A stretch of DNA of 20,013 bases from a virus. This document shows, piece by piece, positions 7,783-15,795 of the stretch. How positions within the stretch are numbered: the stretch's first letter is position 1; every line of letters begins with the position of its first letter. A program made the translations under genes and the position numbers. The notes under the pieces are model-generated. The model was not told the origin of the DNA and made no database searches. It was given only the letters and a program-made list of their open reading frames with translations. The DNA lies in the IMG/VR virus record IMGVR_UViG_3300042521_000961, positions 1 to 20,013 of that record; one strand, 5' to 3'.

Positions 7783-8598
7783 ATGGCCACGATCCAAGGC
7801 AGCCCAAACCCGACGGCACTCGAGTACATCGAGGTCAGCCGAGGATACGAGAACAGCGGCAACGGTCGGGTGGTGACGTTGGTTTTCCGCGGATCCAAGG
7901 ACGCGCTCCGGATCGCCTCGGCGCAATGGGTCGCTCTGGGCGCTAGATACCAGATCCGAGAGGACGGCCCCTATTCGGAAGCCACGGTCACCATCGGCGG
8001 AAATAACTTTGATCCCGGAACGCCCATCTCGGAGCAGTCGGCGCCGTTGCCCAACGAGATCGCCCCGGACATCCGCTTCGAGTTCCGCACCGATTACGTC
8101 GACGTTTCGGTATTTGCGTTGCCGGCGGTTGCCCGGGACGCTACCGCCAGCGGCAATCCGGCCGCCTATCGGTACACGCTTGAAACGGCCGTCAAAAACG
8201 GCGACTCGCTACCGGCCGGGGCCAGTTCCATGCAACAGAAGGTTTGGCAGAAACTTTCCCGCGGCGAAGAGTCATTCCCTGTAGCCCGAATTAGCCTGAC
8301 GCGCATCGCCAGTTTTCCAGGTAACCTTGGCCTGCCTCAGATCCCCAACGGCATCCCGCCCGTCTACCGTCCGCTTCAGTTCATCGCGGTCTGGAACCTG
8401 CCGTTTTCCGTCCAGCAAATGCTGCCGCCGATTCCTGTCGACCCGATAACGGGCCAAGTTCAGGCCCCGTCAGGAACCGAATGGGGATGGAAGCAGACCA
8501 ACTATTCCACCAACCTCATCACCAAGACCAACCAGGTCGAGCAGGTCATCTCCTGGACGTTTGCACCTTACGACTTGGACATTTACCCGTTCTTCTAA
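7783..8598 (+). CDS. Tail protein downstream of the tape measure (distal tail candidate)
   Basis: I start at ATG 7783, one base after the tape measure stop; an in-frame ATG at 7765 would overlap that gene by 17 bases. The 271-residue product is beta-rich with many aromatic residues and no domain I can name with confidence. It contains ASSMQQKVWQKLSRGEESF and a Pro-rich segment (IPNGIPPVYRPLQF; MLPPIPVDPITG) and ends in DLDIYPFF. By gene order it takes the place of the distal tail protein or of the first tip protein. Function is inferred only from position. Confidence 0.45.
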   Translation: MATIQGSPNPTALEYIEVSRGYENSGNGRVVTLVFRGSKDALRIASAQWVALGARYQIREDGPYSEATVTIGGNNFDPGTPISEQSAPLPNEIAPDIRFEFRTDYVDVSVFALPAVARDATASGNPAAYRYTLETAVKNGDSLPAGASSMQQKVWQKLSRGEESFPVARISLTRIASFPGNLGLPQIPNGIPPVYRPLQFIAVWNLPFSVQQMLPPIPVDPITGQVQAPSGTEWGWKQTNYSTNLITKTNQVEQVISWTFAPYDLDIYPFF

Positions 8599-8622
8599 CA
8601 ACCAACCCAACACCCACATCTC

Positions 8623-8997
8623 ATGGCAGACGAAATCCAAATGACGGCCCGGCTTTACGCATCGAAGAACGGTGCCTACCTGCCGTCGGTCACCTACACC
8701 AAGACCGCCACCATGGTCGGAACCGACATGGGTTCGCAGACGCAATCCATCGGCACCGGCGCGTCCGAAATCCTCGACGTGCCCGTGGACGTGACCAGCC
8801 CCTACAAGGTGCTCATCACCAACTTGGACAACTCGAATTACGTCGAGCTGTCTTTCACTTCGGGTTTCGCCGCTGGCGCCGGCACGATGCGTCTTCCTCC
8901 CGGCGAGACCATGCTGATCCCGTACATCAACACGAACCTGTACCTGATCGCCAACACGTCGGCCTGTACGATCCAGGCCACCTTCTGCGAGATCTAA
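8623..8997 (+). CDS. Small tail-associated beta protein, paralogue A
   Basis: A 124-residue product of tandem repeats with the next gene. Shared features are an N-terminal MADEIQMTARLYASKNGA (next: MANEIEMAARLYAAKGGA), a central DVPVDVTSPYKVLITNLDNSNYVEL (next: DTPTDLALPYKLLLVNLDQ) and a closing Q.TFCEI versus Q.YCEI. Both look like all-beta domains. There is no Shine-Dalgarno sequence in the 24-base gap (CAACCAACCCAACACCCACATCTC). It is between the tail-tip candidate and the large 923-residue protein, so a role as a tail-tip accessory or tail decoration is likely. Family not recognised. Confidence 0.6.
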   Translation: MADEIQMTARLYASKNGAYLPSVTYTKTATMVGTDMGSQTQSIGTGASEILDVPVDVTSPYKVLITNLDNSNYVELSFTSGFAAGAGTMRLPPGETMLIPYINTNLYLIANTSACTIQATFCEI

Positions 8998-9009
8998 GGA
9001 CCACCCGCC

Positions 9010-9393
9010 ATGGCAAACGAAATCGAAATGGCCGCCCGCCTGTACGCTGCCAAGGGCGGGGCCTCCATCAACTCGCAGACGTGGACGGCCGTCGCCAACA
9101 TGACCGGCCGCGACATGGGGCAACAGACCCAGGACGTGGGCAATAGCTGGGAGACGCTCGACACGCCGACCGACCTTGCGCTGCCGTACAAGCTGCTGCT
9201 CGTCAACCTCGACCAACTGAACGGGGTCCAGATGCGATTTCGGGACGCCACCACGTTCCCGAATTACGCTACGCCGCTTCAGATTCCGCCGGGTCAGTTC
9301 GTCTTCCTGCCGCAGATTATCAGCGGCGTCGAGGTGCAGCTCATCTCGACCAGCGGCACGGTCAAGGTGATGACGCAGTACTGCGAGATCTGA
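9010..9393 (+). CDS. Small tail-associated beta protein, paralogue B
   Basis: A 127-residue product, homologous along its length to the preceding gene (see N-terminal MANEIEMAARLYA and PYKLLLVNLD), separated from it by 12 bases holding AAGGA upstream of the ATG. The two differ mainly in the loops after residue 20 and in the last third (here PPGQFVFLPQIISGVEVQLISTS). A tandem duplication followed by divergence is the simplest explanation. As with its partner it is likely a virion component. Function unknown. Confidence 0.6.
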   Translation: MANEIEMAARLYAAKGGASINSQTWTAVANMTGRDMGQQTQDVGNSWETLDTPTDLALPYKLLLVNLDQLNGVQMRFRDATTFPNYATPLQIPPGQFVFLPQIISGVEVQLISTSGTVKVMTQYCEI

Positions 9394-9397
9394 TTCC

Positions 9398-9607
9398 ATG
9401 CCGATCCAGCTTCCATCGAAGGTGTCCGAGCGTGGCCTAAAGTCTGACCATGCTCGGGCCATCAACCAACTGATTGAGGCCGTCCGCCGGGTGCAACTGG
9501 TCGCTGGCCCGGGTCAACGGGTGGAGCAGAACGCCAACGGCACCACGCTGAAGATCCAGCCAGGCCTGTCGATCACCCAGACCGCCGAGGAATCTTGGTT
9601 CTACTGA
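9398..9607 (+). CDS. Small tail-region protein of unknown function
   Basis: A 69-residue product between the paralogues and the 923-residue protein. A helical middle (HARAINQLIEAVRRVQLVAGPG) is followed by a beta-type motif (RVEQNANGTTLKIQPG) and a C-terminal EESWFY. The NGTTLKI pattern resembles short beta-hairpins in fibre attachment domains, so it may link a tip component, but I do not recognise a family. Five-base gap from the previous stop (ATTCC). The stop (TGA 9605-9607) lies six bases before the next ATG. Confidence 0.5.
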   Translation: MPIQLPSKVSERGLKSDHARAINQLIEAVRRVQLVAGPGQRVEQNANGTTLKIQPGLSITQTAEESWFY

Positions 9608-9613
9608 CGTCCC

Positions 9614-12385
9614 ATGCCATTCGCCATCGACCGCCGGGAGAAAATGTTCACGGCGGCGAACTTGAACAACCTGTACTCACGGTTCGACGCAAAATCCGAC
9701 CGGGTGCTGGCCGGGAAGTCTCCGCTGTTCGCTTCCTCGAGACACGGGACGTGGCAGGGCAAATACCCTTACGGGGTGTGGTACGTCTACCGGAACGATC
9801 CCGACACCTGCAAACGCCTTCGAGACGACGGCGTGGTGCCGGCGGCGTCGATCCCAGGCATCGGAAGTCTGTGGCAGGCTGACCACACTGAGGTTGCTGC
9901 GCAGATCGCGCTCTCGCAGCTTGAGGCCAAGCACCTGGATCCGGTCGGCCGGCAGGTCTACCTCGACCATTGGTCGGTCACGGGCGACCCATTCGAGGCA
10001 GACATCGCCGCCGCCCACTTCTCATTCGAGCTTCACACCCGGGACGTCAACGGCGAGCCGTGGGACGTTCATCTTGGGTGGGATCCACCGGCAACCTCCG
10101 GGTTGACATCCTACGTTCGCGGCAGCCTCGGGCCATTTACGCCAACGCTGCCGCCCGGGCGGATCCACAAGCACAGGCTTGCCATCGCCGAGATCGCGCT
10201 CGAGGGCATCGGGCAGTTCCGCATCCTCAGAACCTACCAGCGCTTTGACTGCTGGCGTGTCCACAACTGCGGGTCGGAGACCGCTGAGGTGCTGCTTCAA
10301 CTGCCCGACGGCAGCGCAGATCGGCAGTACGTCGGCCCGGGAGACTGTCGAGCATTCCGCAGGCGCCCGGACGGCACCTGGGCGACGACGTGGCCGGGCA
10401 CTAACACCTTCTGCCGCTATTTCTTCCCGTACTTCACCGGCGACATTCCGTTCTTCGCAGAGGGTCCGCCATCGTGGGGTGTCAACGGGCTGACTGGTTC
10501 ACCGTTCCTCGCCCTCGAGCGCAGCGCCCAAGCCAACAACGTGGCCAACCCGTGGGTGCTTCTGGAATGGATGAACGAGATGGAGGCCGTCCCCGACCCG
10601 TTCAACCCATACGACATCCGCCAAGTCTACTCCGGTGTCTATGCTGATCCCGCCAACGCCAACACGCTGATCGGCGACGCCGTGTTCACTTGGGGGAGGG
10701 CCAAGGTGGTGACACCATCGGCCTCGGGGGATCTGGTCACCTTTCGCACGTTCTCGGCCACCAACACGCTCGTTCAGCAGCTTCAAGCCCTAGGAATCCA
10801 GGTTACGGTCAACGCAACGAGCCTGACCCTATCGTCGCCGGTTGCCCGCATCATCTACCCGGTTGACGCAAACATCTTCACGACGGCCAACACTCCCTAT
10901 TGGGAAATCACATCGACGCCGACGAACTTCTCGACGGTCTACCCGTCGCGGTACACCACCGAGACCGCTGGTGGATCATCGACTTGGACCGCCGGCAACG
11001 AGCCAACGATCTTCGACTCGATGCGGACCCTGCGCCGCAAGATCGCCGTCGAGGTCGGCTTCCTGAACAACTGGGACGACGTGCCAGATATCGTCGAGGA
11101 GAAGGTGTCAATCGTGACACTGACTCCGACCGGGTTGGTCTGCCGCGCTGCAACTGCCTACGGTGTCGGTGGTTCGACGCTCATCAATTTTGAGTCGACG
11201 GCAACCACCAGCACGCTCTGGATTGCTGACCGCCCGGTCAACTTCGGCGTCGGAAGCTGGCAGAACTTCCGCCACACCACGGGCACACTGTTCTTTCATC
11301 TCCAAGTCCCGCGTCTGGGCGCACAACCCCCATGGGACAACGTGTTCCCGGCTCGCCGCGGGGCCGACGCCGCGATTGCCGACTCACAGGCCATCAATAC
11401 CGCGTTCGTTCCCCCTGGAGGGCCGTGGGGCTTCTCAAGCTCTGTCTACGATCTGGAGACGGCACGGGTCTACGAGATCAACCCAATTACCAGCACGTCC
11501 GACGTGCCGTGGGGCGCTGATTTCTGGCAGAACAAGTGGGGCGGCCGCGATGGCATCGACGCATCGGTGAGAATCCCGGGAAGCCCGAATCGCACGCAGC
11601 AATACGCCTACGTTCCCGATCCCAACAACGGGTCGTTTGTGGAACTGGTGGGGGCCGGTGTCGATGATATCTTCAAGGACCGGGACCAAGCCGCAATGGC
11701 ATCGACCGTTCCACTGCCCGGTGTTGCGGCACCTGCGGCGTTCGACGGCCTTACCGAAATCCGGTGGACCGGTTACACCGAGGCCAACAACTTCTCTCTC
11801 CAGTACAGCCCCGTGGAGAACTGGACGCTGCCAGGCGGTGGCCCATTCTTCCACAAGATCCCCAAGACCGCGTGGCTCTGGAATCTCCTCGAGGCCGCCG
11901 TCCGCGGGTGGACACGCGCCGTGCCGCTCTGCCTTGGTCAGGACGTCTGCCCGATGCTGAGCGCCGACAGCGCATCGACGATCTTGGTCTCCACCATCCT
12001 GGGATCCACCGGCAACGAGACCGTGGCGGCAGCAACCGGCCCCGCCTATTACCTCGACGAATCGGAATACGAGATTTGCTTGGCCAACGGTATCGTTGCC
12101 TACGCCGCGCAGGATGCCCTCGGCAACGACATCTGGTTTGTCCCAGCCGTCAATCTGGCCGCCTACTGCGACAGCCAAGGATTTACATTCTGGAACTTTG
12201 ACACGCAAAACGGCCGCCCATCCGAAAACCCTCCGGTGGCCGCCACAGCCATCCGAGCCCTCCGCAACTACGGCCCGGGCGAGCGCATCCAGTCCGCAAC
12301 CTACTTCGACGCAACCGTGAACGAGTACAAGTACCAGTTCCTGCGCTACGCCGATCTTCGCCTGCCCAACGAACTCGCGTCTTGA
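9614..12385 (+). CDS. Large tail-associated protein (tip, baseplate or receptor-binding candidate), 923 residues
   Basis: The largest gene in the window. The product has no signal peptide and no clear TM segment. The N-terminal 110 residues are relatively charged with aromatic patches (YPYGVWYVYRNDPDTCKRLRDDG). The middle and C-terminal thirds are Trp/Tyr/Gly/Thr-rich beta sequence with many loops and repeated GG(x)GPW, PPW, WxxG type turns. I do not recognise a catalytic motif. Placement after the tail-tip and paralogue genes, and length, fit the tip or host-recognition protein that ends many siphophage tail operons. It is followed by a small hairpin and a new operon. What else: a large virion-associated enzyme cannot be excluded. 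Confidence 0.6.
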   Translation: MPFAIDRREKMFTAANLNNLYSRFDAKSDRVLAGKSPLFASSRHGTWQGKYPYGVWYVYRNDPDTCKRLRDDGVVPAASIPGIGSLWQADHTEVAAQIALSQLEAKHLDPVGRQVYLDHWSVTGDPFEADIAAAHFSFELHTRDVNGEPWDVHLGWDPPATSGLTSYVRGSLGPFTPTLPPGRIHKHRLAIAEIALEGIGQFRILRTYQRFDCWRVHNCGSETAEVLLQLPDGSADRQYVGPGDCRAFRRRPDGTWATTWPGTNTFCRYFFPYFTGDIPFFAEGPPSWGVNGLTGSPFLALERSAQANNVANPWVLLEWMNEMEAVPDPFNPYDIRQVYSGVYADPANANTLIGDAVFTWGRAKVVTPSASGDLVTFRTFSATNTLVQQLQALGIQVTVNATSLTLSSPVARIIYPVDANIFTTANTPYWEITSTPTNFSTVYPSRYTTETAGGSSTWTAGNEPTIFDSMRTLRRKIAVEVGFLNNWDDVPDIVEEKVSIVTLTPTGLVCRAATAYGVGGSTLINFESTATTSTLWIADRPVNFGVGSWQNFRHTTGTLFFHLQVPRLGAQPPWDNVFPARRGADAAIADSQAINTAFVPPGGPWGFSSSVYDLETARVYEINPITSTSDVPWGADFWQNKWGGRDGIDASVRIPGSPNRTQQYAYVPDPNNGSFVELVGAGVDDIFKDRDQAAMASTVPLPGVAAPAAFDGLTEIRWTGYTEANNFSLQYSPVENWTLPGGGPFFHKIPKTAWLWNLLEAAVRGWTRAVPLCLGQDVCPMLSADSASTILVSTILGSTGNETVAAATGPAYYLDESEYEICLANGIVAYAAQDALGNDIWFVPAVNLAAYCDSQGFTFWNFDTQNGRPSENPPVAATAIRALRNYGPGERIQSATYFDATVNEYKYQFLRYADLRLPNELAS

Positions 12386-12388
12386 CCG

Positions 12389-12406
12389 AAACCCAGCGTT
12401 GGGTTT
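12389..12406 (+). terminator. Hairpin between the tail and DNA-metabolism blocks, weak intrinsic terminator candidate
   Basis: AAACCCA at 12389-12395 pairs with TGGGTTT at 12400-12406 across a four-base GCGT loop, a perfect 7-bp stem. It lies three bases after the stop of the 923-residue gene and 14 bases before the next start. The 3' side offers GGGTTTAAGT rather than a clean U-run, so termination may be partial. Because the stem is A/T-rich at its ends and symmetrical it would work on either strand. Confidence 0.45.
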
Positions 12407-12419
12407 AAGTGGGGGCCGC

Positions 12420-12563
12420 GTGAAGTGCCCCGCCTGCAATTCCATCTTTGCCGTAAGCCTGGCCGAAATCGGCCGGGAGATGGGGCGCATCACGTCGCAA
12501 AAAAAGGCCGCCGCCGCACGCCGCAACGGCAAAAAAGGCGGACGGCCGAGGAAGGAAAAATGA
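12420..12563 (+). CDS. Small basic CPxC and AT-hook-like protein
   Basis: A 47-residue frame starts at GTG 12420 (upstream GGGGG at 12411-12415) and ends in a TGA that overlaps the next ATG (ATGA at 12560-12563), supporting translation. The N-terminus carries CPAC, a half zinc ribbon, and the C-terminus is strongly basic (RRNGKKGGRPRKEK) with the GRP core of AT-hooks, which bind the DNA minor groove. With a single CxxC pair a complete zinc site would need a partner. It may be a nucleic-acid-binding accessory of the recombination operon. Too short for standard gene callers. Confidence 0.5.
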   Translation: MKCPACNSIFAVSLAEIGREMGRITSQKKAAAARRNGKKGGRPRKEK

Positions 12564-13639
12564 CTGAGAGCAATGAAGTGCAACCCATGGAGGTCGTCGG
12601 AAACGACGCCTTGCTGGCCATCGAACGGGCGCAGATCGACACGCAGATTGCAACCGCCAAGCGGTATCCACGGAACATCGCCAGCGTGAAGACCGCGATG
12701 CTCACCATCGCCACGCTGGACGAAGAAACGGCGTCGTCATGCTTCTACACCCTCCCGAGGGGTGGGAAGACGGTGCAGGGTCCGTCGGTCCGCATGGCCG
12801 AGATCGCGTTGTCATGCTACGGCAACGTGAAGGCCGGCACTCGCATCCTGTCGGTCCATACCGGGGACAACCCGCACGCGGTCGTCCAGGCTGTCGTTCA
12901 CGACCTGGAGAAGAACGTCGCCTACTCGGTCGAGAAGCGCCGCCGCATCGTCGGCAAAAAGTCCAAGGGCGGCGTGCCCGACGAAGACGACATCAATCTG
13001 GCGGTCAACGCGGGCTCGGCCATCGCCTTCCGCGACGCCGTGTTCAAGGTAGTGCCGGGCGCACTCACCAAGTCGGTCACCGATGCCGCGATGAAGGTGG
13101 CGGTCGGTGACGTCAAGAGTCTGGCCAAGAAACGCGATCAAGTTCTCGGTCGCCTGAAGCAGATGGGCGCGACCGAGGCCCGGATCCTGTCTGCCTTGGG
13201 GCTGGCAAAGGTCGAGGAGATCGACGCCGACAAGCTCGGGGAACTCATCGGCATCGGAACCGCGCTCAAGGACGGGTCCATTACCATCGAAGAAGCGTTC
13301 CCGAACATCGCCACGGCCGATGCCAAGCCGATCTTCAAGGAACCAGTTCAGGCCACCGTCACCGTGACACCAACCGCACCCGCGGCCGAAACTGCGATCC
13401 AGGTCGATGCGTCCGAGCCTGCGACCAAAGCCGAGGAAGCCGGCACGCCCCAAGAGCGCCTCGCTGCGCTTGTCATCCGCGCTGGGTTCACGCTCGAGGA
13501 TTTCAACGCCTTCGCCATCGGCATCGGCTTCTACCCGACCCCGGTCTCCGACTGGCCCGAGGTTCCGGTTGAGACCGCCAACCGCATCCTTCGCTCGCCG
13601 AAGGGTCTGATCACCCAACTCAAGGGAGGTGCCAAGTGA
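12560..13639 (+). CDS. Candidate single-strand annealing / ssDNA-binding recombination protein
   Basis: I choose the ATG at 12560, which overlaps the small gene's stop; the frame is open upstream from 12425 but that part is read in the other frame by the small gene. The 359-residue product contains a conserved-looking core (residues about 28-180): TQIATAKRYPRNI, LDEETASSCFYTLPRGGK, GPSVRMAEIALSCYGN, and NAGSAIAFRDAVFKVVPGAL. I know this pattern from phage proteins encoded with DUF2800-type nucleases, most often unnamed or called recombinase-like. After a Pro/Ala-rich linker (about residues 251-298) comes a helical C-terminal domain. It presumably binds or anneals ssDNA for phage recombination; this role is inferred from context. 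The stop overlaps the next start (GTGA). Confidence 0.6.
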   Translation: MTESNEVQPMEVVGNDALLAIERAQIDTQIATAKRYPRNIASVKTAMLTIATLDEETASSCFYTLPRGGKTVQGPSVRMAEIALSCYGNVKAGTRILSVHTGDNPHAVVQAVVHDLEKNVAYSVEKRRRIVGKKSKGGVPDEDDINLAVNAGSAIAFRDAVFKVVPGALTKSVTDAAMKVAVGDVKSLAKKRDQVLGRLKQMGATEARILSALGLAKVEEIDADKLGELIGIGTALKDGSITIEEAFPNIATADAKPIFKEPVQATVTVTPTAPAAETAIQVDASEPATKAEEAGTPQERLAALVIRAGFTLEDFNAFAIGIGFYPTPVSDWPEVPVETANRILRSPKGLITQLKGGAK

Positions 13640-13932
13640 GCGACCGCATCGCAGAACTGGCCGCGCTGATCGCCGGCCGAATTCCTGGGCTCATTGAGGA
13701 GGCCCGGGACCAGATCAACGAGGCAATCAACGCCGCGATGGAGGACGCCCAAGAGAAAGAAAACGGCAAGGCCGTGTTGTCGCTGGCAATCACCGCCAAG
13801 TGGGACCTCGACGGCAACGCGGTCGTCATCTCGATGCCGGTGGCCGTCCGACGGAAGTTTGAGGTGATCGCCGCGTTGGACGATCCGAACCAGCAGAGCC
13901 TGCCCATCGACGAGGAAGGGGGTGCACTGTGA
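13636..13932 (+). CDS. Small conserved-type phage protein in recombination operon
   Basis: The 98-residue product starts with GTG in a GTGA overlap and ends in a GTGA overlap with the nuclease gene. The first half is a helix (RIAELAALIAGRIPGLIEEARDQINEAINAAM), the second a beta unit, KAVLSLAITAKWDLDGNAVVISMPVAVRRKFEVI, followed by LDDPNQQSLPI. I know this second unit as a recurring partner of annealing-protein genes in phages (the LxVKWDLDGxxVxVxMPVxVxxxxExxxxLDDPNQ pattern), with no assigned biochemical role. Coupling to both neighbours suggests a partner of the recombinase or nuclease. Confidence 0.6.
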   Translation: MSDRIAELAALIAGRIPGLIEEARDQINEAINAAMEDAQEKENGKAVLSLAITAKWDLDGNAVVISMPVAVRRKFEVIAALDDPNQQSLPIDEEGGAL

Positions 13933-15044
13933 GCGACGAACGCGCAGCACTACCGAGCGCATCCTCGGCGCACCGATACGCTTCCTGCCCGGGATCTTTC
14001 CTCCTGGAGCAACAGGTCACCGAGCCCGAAACGTCATCGGCCGACGCCACCACGGGAAACCGGATCCACGCTGTTCTGGCCGGAGAGAACGTCCATAAGT
14101 ACCCGGCCGATCAAATCGTCCTGACCTCCGAGGAATCGGAGATCGTGGACCTCTGCACGCAACAAGAGGCGCAGCTTGTCCAGGCCGTGTTCCGCGGATC
14201 CAAGCCTACCAAGACAGTCCGGGAGCGCCGATTCTGGTCTTTTGACCTTGGATGGCGGAATCTCTGGTCAGGCAAGCCTGATGTCGTCCACCTGCTCGGC
14301 GACCGCGTGTTGGTCATCGACTACAAGACCGGCCGCGGCGAGGTCGAACACGCCACCGGCAACCTGCAACTGCGGGCGCTGGCGGTGTTGCTCTCCGAGC
14401 ATTGGGAGGGCACCAACGAAATCACCGTCGCCATCATCCAGCCCCACGCCGGTGAGCCATCGACGTGCACCTACGCAGGGGAGGACATCTACCAGGCCCG
14501 CGTCCAGATCTACGAGCTGATGGACCGCGTGAAGCGCCAAGGGCAACCGAGGGTGCCGTCGACCGAGGCCTGCAAATACTGCAAAGCGAAGCCGATCTGC
14601 CCGGAGGCCCAAGCCGTCGTCGAGACGCTCGCGGCCACCGTGCCGAAAGAGTCCGGCGAGATCGTCATGAGCGCGGAACAGGTCGCCGCGTTCCTGGAGA
14701 AGATCCCGCTGGCCGAGGCTGTGATCGAATCCGTCCGCGGCAAGGCCCGCAGGATCCTCGAGGCCGGGGGCGCCATCCCAGGGTGGAAGCTCAAGCCCGG
14801 GGCCGTCCGCGAGTCCATCACCAAGCCCGAGGTCGTCTTCGGGCGGTTCGTCCAGGCCGGTGGCACGCAAGCCGACTTCGCCAAAATCATCACCGTCACC
14901 AAGACAAAGCTCCGCGACTCGGTAAAGGCCGTGACCGGGACCAAAGGCAAGGAACTGGACGCTCAGGTCGAGGCAATGCTCGACGGATGCACCGAGGCCA
15001 AACAGACCGCGGCCTTGCTGGTCCAAGACAAGGAGGTCGCATGA
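13929..15044 (+). CDS. DUF2800-type PD-(D/E)XK nuclease, Cas4/RecB-like
   Basis: The 371-residue product starts at GTG (GTGA overlap). It has the PD-(D/E)XK nuclease plan with Fe-S ligands: Cys20 in RYASCPGS, His47 in GNRIHAVL, Asp118 in GKPD, Asp131-Tyr-Lys133 in VIDYKTG, Gln147 in NLQLR, and a C-terminal cluster Cys215, Cys218, Cys224 (CKYC...C). These are the RecB-family motifs I, II, III and QxxxY-like region with the four-cysteine cluster known from Cas4/AddB. DUF2800 proteins of phages are the best fit. It likely acts as a 5'-3' exonuclease to generate ssDNA for the annealing protein. A long helical C-terminal part (after 240) is of unknown use. Confidence 0.8.
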   Translation: MSDERAALPSASSAHRYASCPGSFLLEQQVTEPETSSADATTGNRIHAVLAGENVHKYPADQIVLTSEESEIVDLCTQQEAQLVQAVFRGSKPTKTVRERRFWSFDLGWRNLWSGKPDVVHLLGDRVLVIDYKTGRGEVEHATGNLQLRALAVLLSEHWEGTNEITVAIIQPHAGEPSTCTYAGEDIYQARVQIYELMDRVKRQGQPRVPSTEACKYCKAKPICPEAQAVVETLAATVPKESGEIVMSAEQVAAFLEKIPLAEAVIESVRGKARRILEAGGAIPGWKLKPGAVRESITKPEVVFGRFVQAGGTQADFAKIITVTKTKLRDSVKAVTGTKGKELDAQVEAMLDGCTEAKQTAALLVQDKEVA

Positions 15045-15466
15045 AGCACCAAATGGACCTTGTCCAAGAGTTCCACCAGGTGATGCAGGTGCACACCCCG
15101 AATCGTCCCACTATGCCGCCGCCCGAGGTGCACAACCTGCGCTTCCGACTGATCGACGAGGAAGCCCAAGAGCTTGTCGACTCAATCAACCTGATTCAGT
15201 ACCTCGACGCGATTGGGGACCTTCTCTACGTCGTCAACGGCGCCGCACTTGCCGCCGGGTTCACGCCCGCCCAAGTCGACGCAGCGTTTGCCAAGATCCA
15301 CCGAAGCAACATGAGCAAGCTTTGGAGCGCGGACGAGATCGACTGCATCCCGGCCGACTGTCGCGCTGTGGACGTCGGGGACGGGCGCTACATCGTTCGC
15401 CGGAACGACGGCAAGATCATCAAGAGCCCGTCCTACACGCCCGCCGACCTCAGGGACATCGTATGA
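15041..15466 (+). CDS. MazG/HisE-like NTP pyrophosphohydrolase
   Basis: Start at ATG 15041 (ATGA overlap; TGA 15042-15044 ends the nuclease). The 141-residue product shows the family signature of all-alpha NTP pyrophosphohydrolases: RLIDEEAQELVDSI (Glu40, Glu41, Glu44) and YLDAIGDLLYVVNGAALAAGF (Asp56, Asp60) followed by KIHRSNMSKL. The last motif and a C-terminal (Y/D)G(R/K)..V.R..GK(I/V).KSP.Y.P.DL are typical of phage-encoded PRA-PH/MazG-like enzymes. It should hydrolyse nucleoside triphosphates to monophosphates plus PPi using Mg2+, affecting nucleotide pools or modified nucleotides. Inserted in the recombination operon, coupled to both neighbours. Confidence 0.8.
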   Translation: MKHQMDLVQEFHQVMQVHTPNRPTMPPPEVHNLRFRLIDEEAQELVDSINLIQYLDAIGDLLYVVNGAALAAGFTPAQVDAAFAKIHRSNMSKLWSADEIDCIPADCRAVDVGDGRYIVRRNDGKIIKSPSYTPADLRDIV

Positions 15467-15795
15467 GGTCGCTTCACGCTCACGGCTTCGGCCGCATTCA
15501 TTCCTCGGCAGAGATCCAGACCAACAACGACGGCAACCAGTTTCTCCTGATGGCCGTCGAGTTTGAGGACCGGATCCTGACCAAGACCTCAAAGCTCTAT
15601 TCCCAACGAGTGACGTTCAGGTCCTTCGACACGCTCGACATGGACCGAGTCGCTGACCTCACGGCCGGCAGATGGGTCGTCATCGACGGCACCTGTGACG
15701 CAGTCGCCGAGAAATCGGAGAACGGCTGGTGGTACGCCAACCCCCGGGTGACTGGCCGCGTCCATCAAATCGTCAACGTCGACCCGCATGTCTGA
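15463..15795 (+). CDS. Candidate OB-fold ssDNA-binding protein
   Basis: Start at ATG 15463 (ATGA). The 110-residue product looks like a compact OB-fold: GFGRIHSSAEIQ, GNQFLLMAVEFED, QRVTFRSFD, LTAGRWVVIDGTCDAVAEKSENGWWYANPRVTGRVHQI. The pattern (start of strand 1 with GRI, aromatic residues on strands 2 and 3, GRWVVIDGTCD, then NPRVTGRV) is the one seen in SSB-like and PriB-like proteins, though it lacks the acidic SSB tail. Its position between a nuclease/annealing operon and RusA supports ssDNA handling. Role is inferred; no exact family identified. Confidence 0.5.
   Translation: MRSLHAHGFGRIHSSAEIQTNNDGNQFLLMAVEFEDRILTKTSKLYSQRVTFRSFDTLDMDRVADLTAGRWVVIDGTCDAVAEKSENGWWYANPRVTGRVHQIVNVDPHV

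Noticed and set aside
8470-9465. Minus-strand frame of 331 codons
   Set aside because: It covers the antisense of the two paralogous tail genes and shows no family pattern.
12425-12559. Extended N-terminus of the annealing-type protein
   Set aside because: The ATG at 12560 overlaps the small gene's stop as in the rest of the operon, and the upstream translation is low-complexity basic shadow.
11435-12583. Minus-strand frame of 382 codons
   Set aside because: Antisense of the 923-residue gene and of the recombination operon start; composition-driven.
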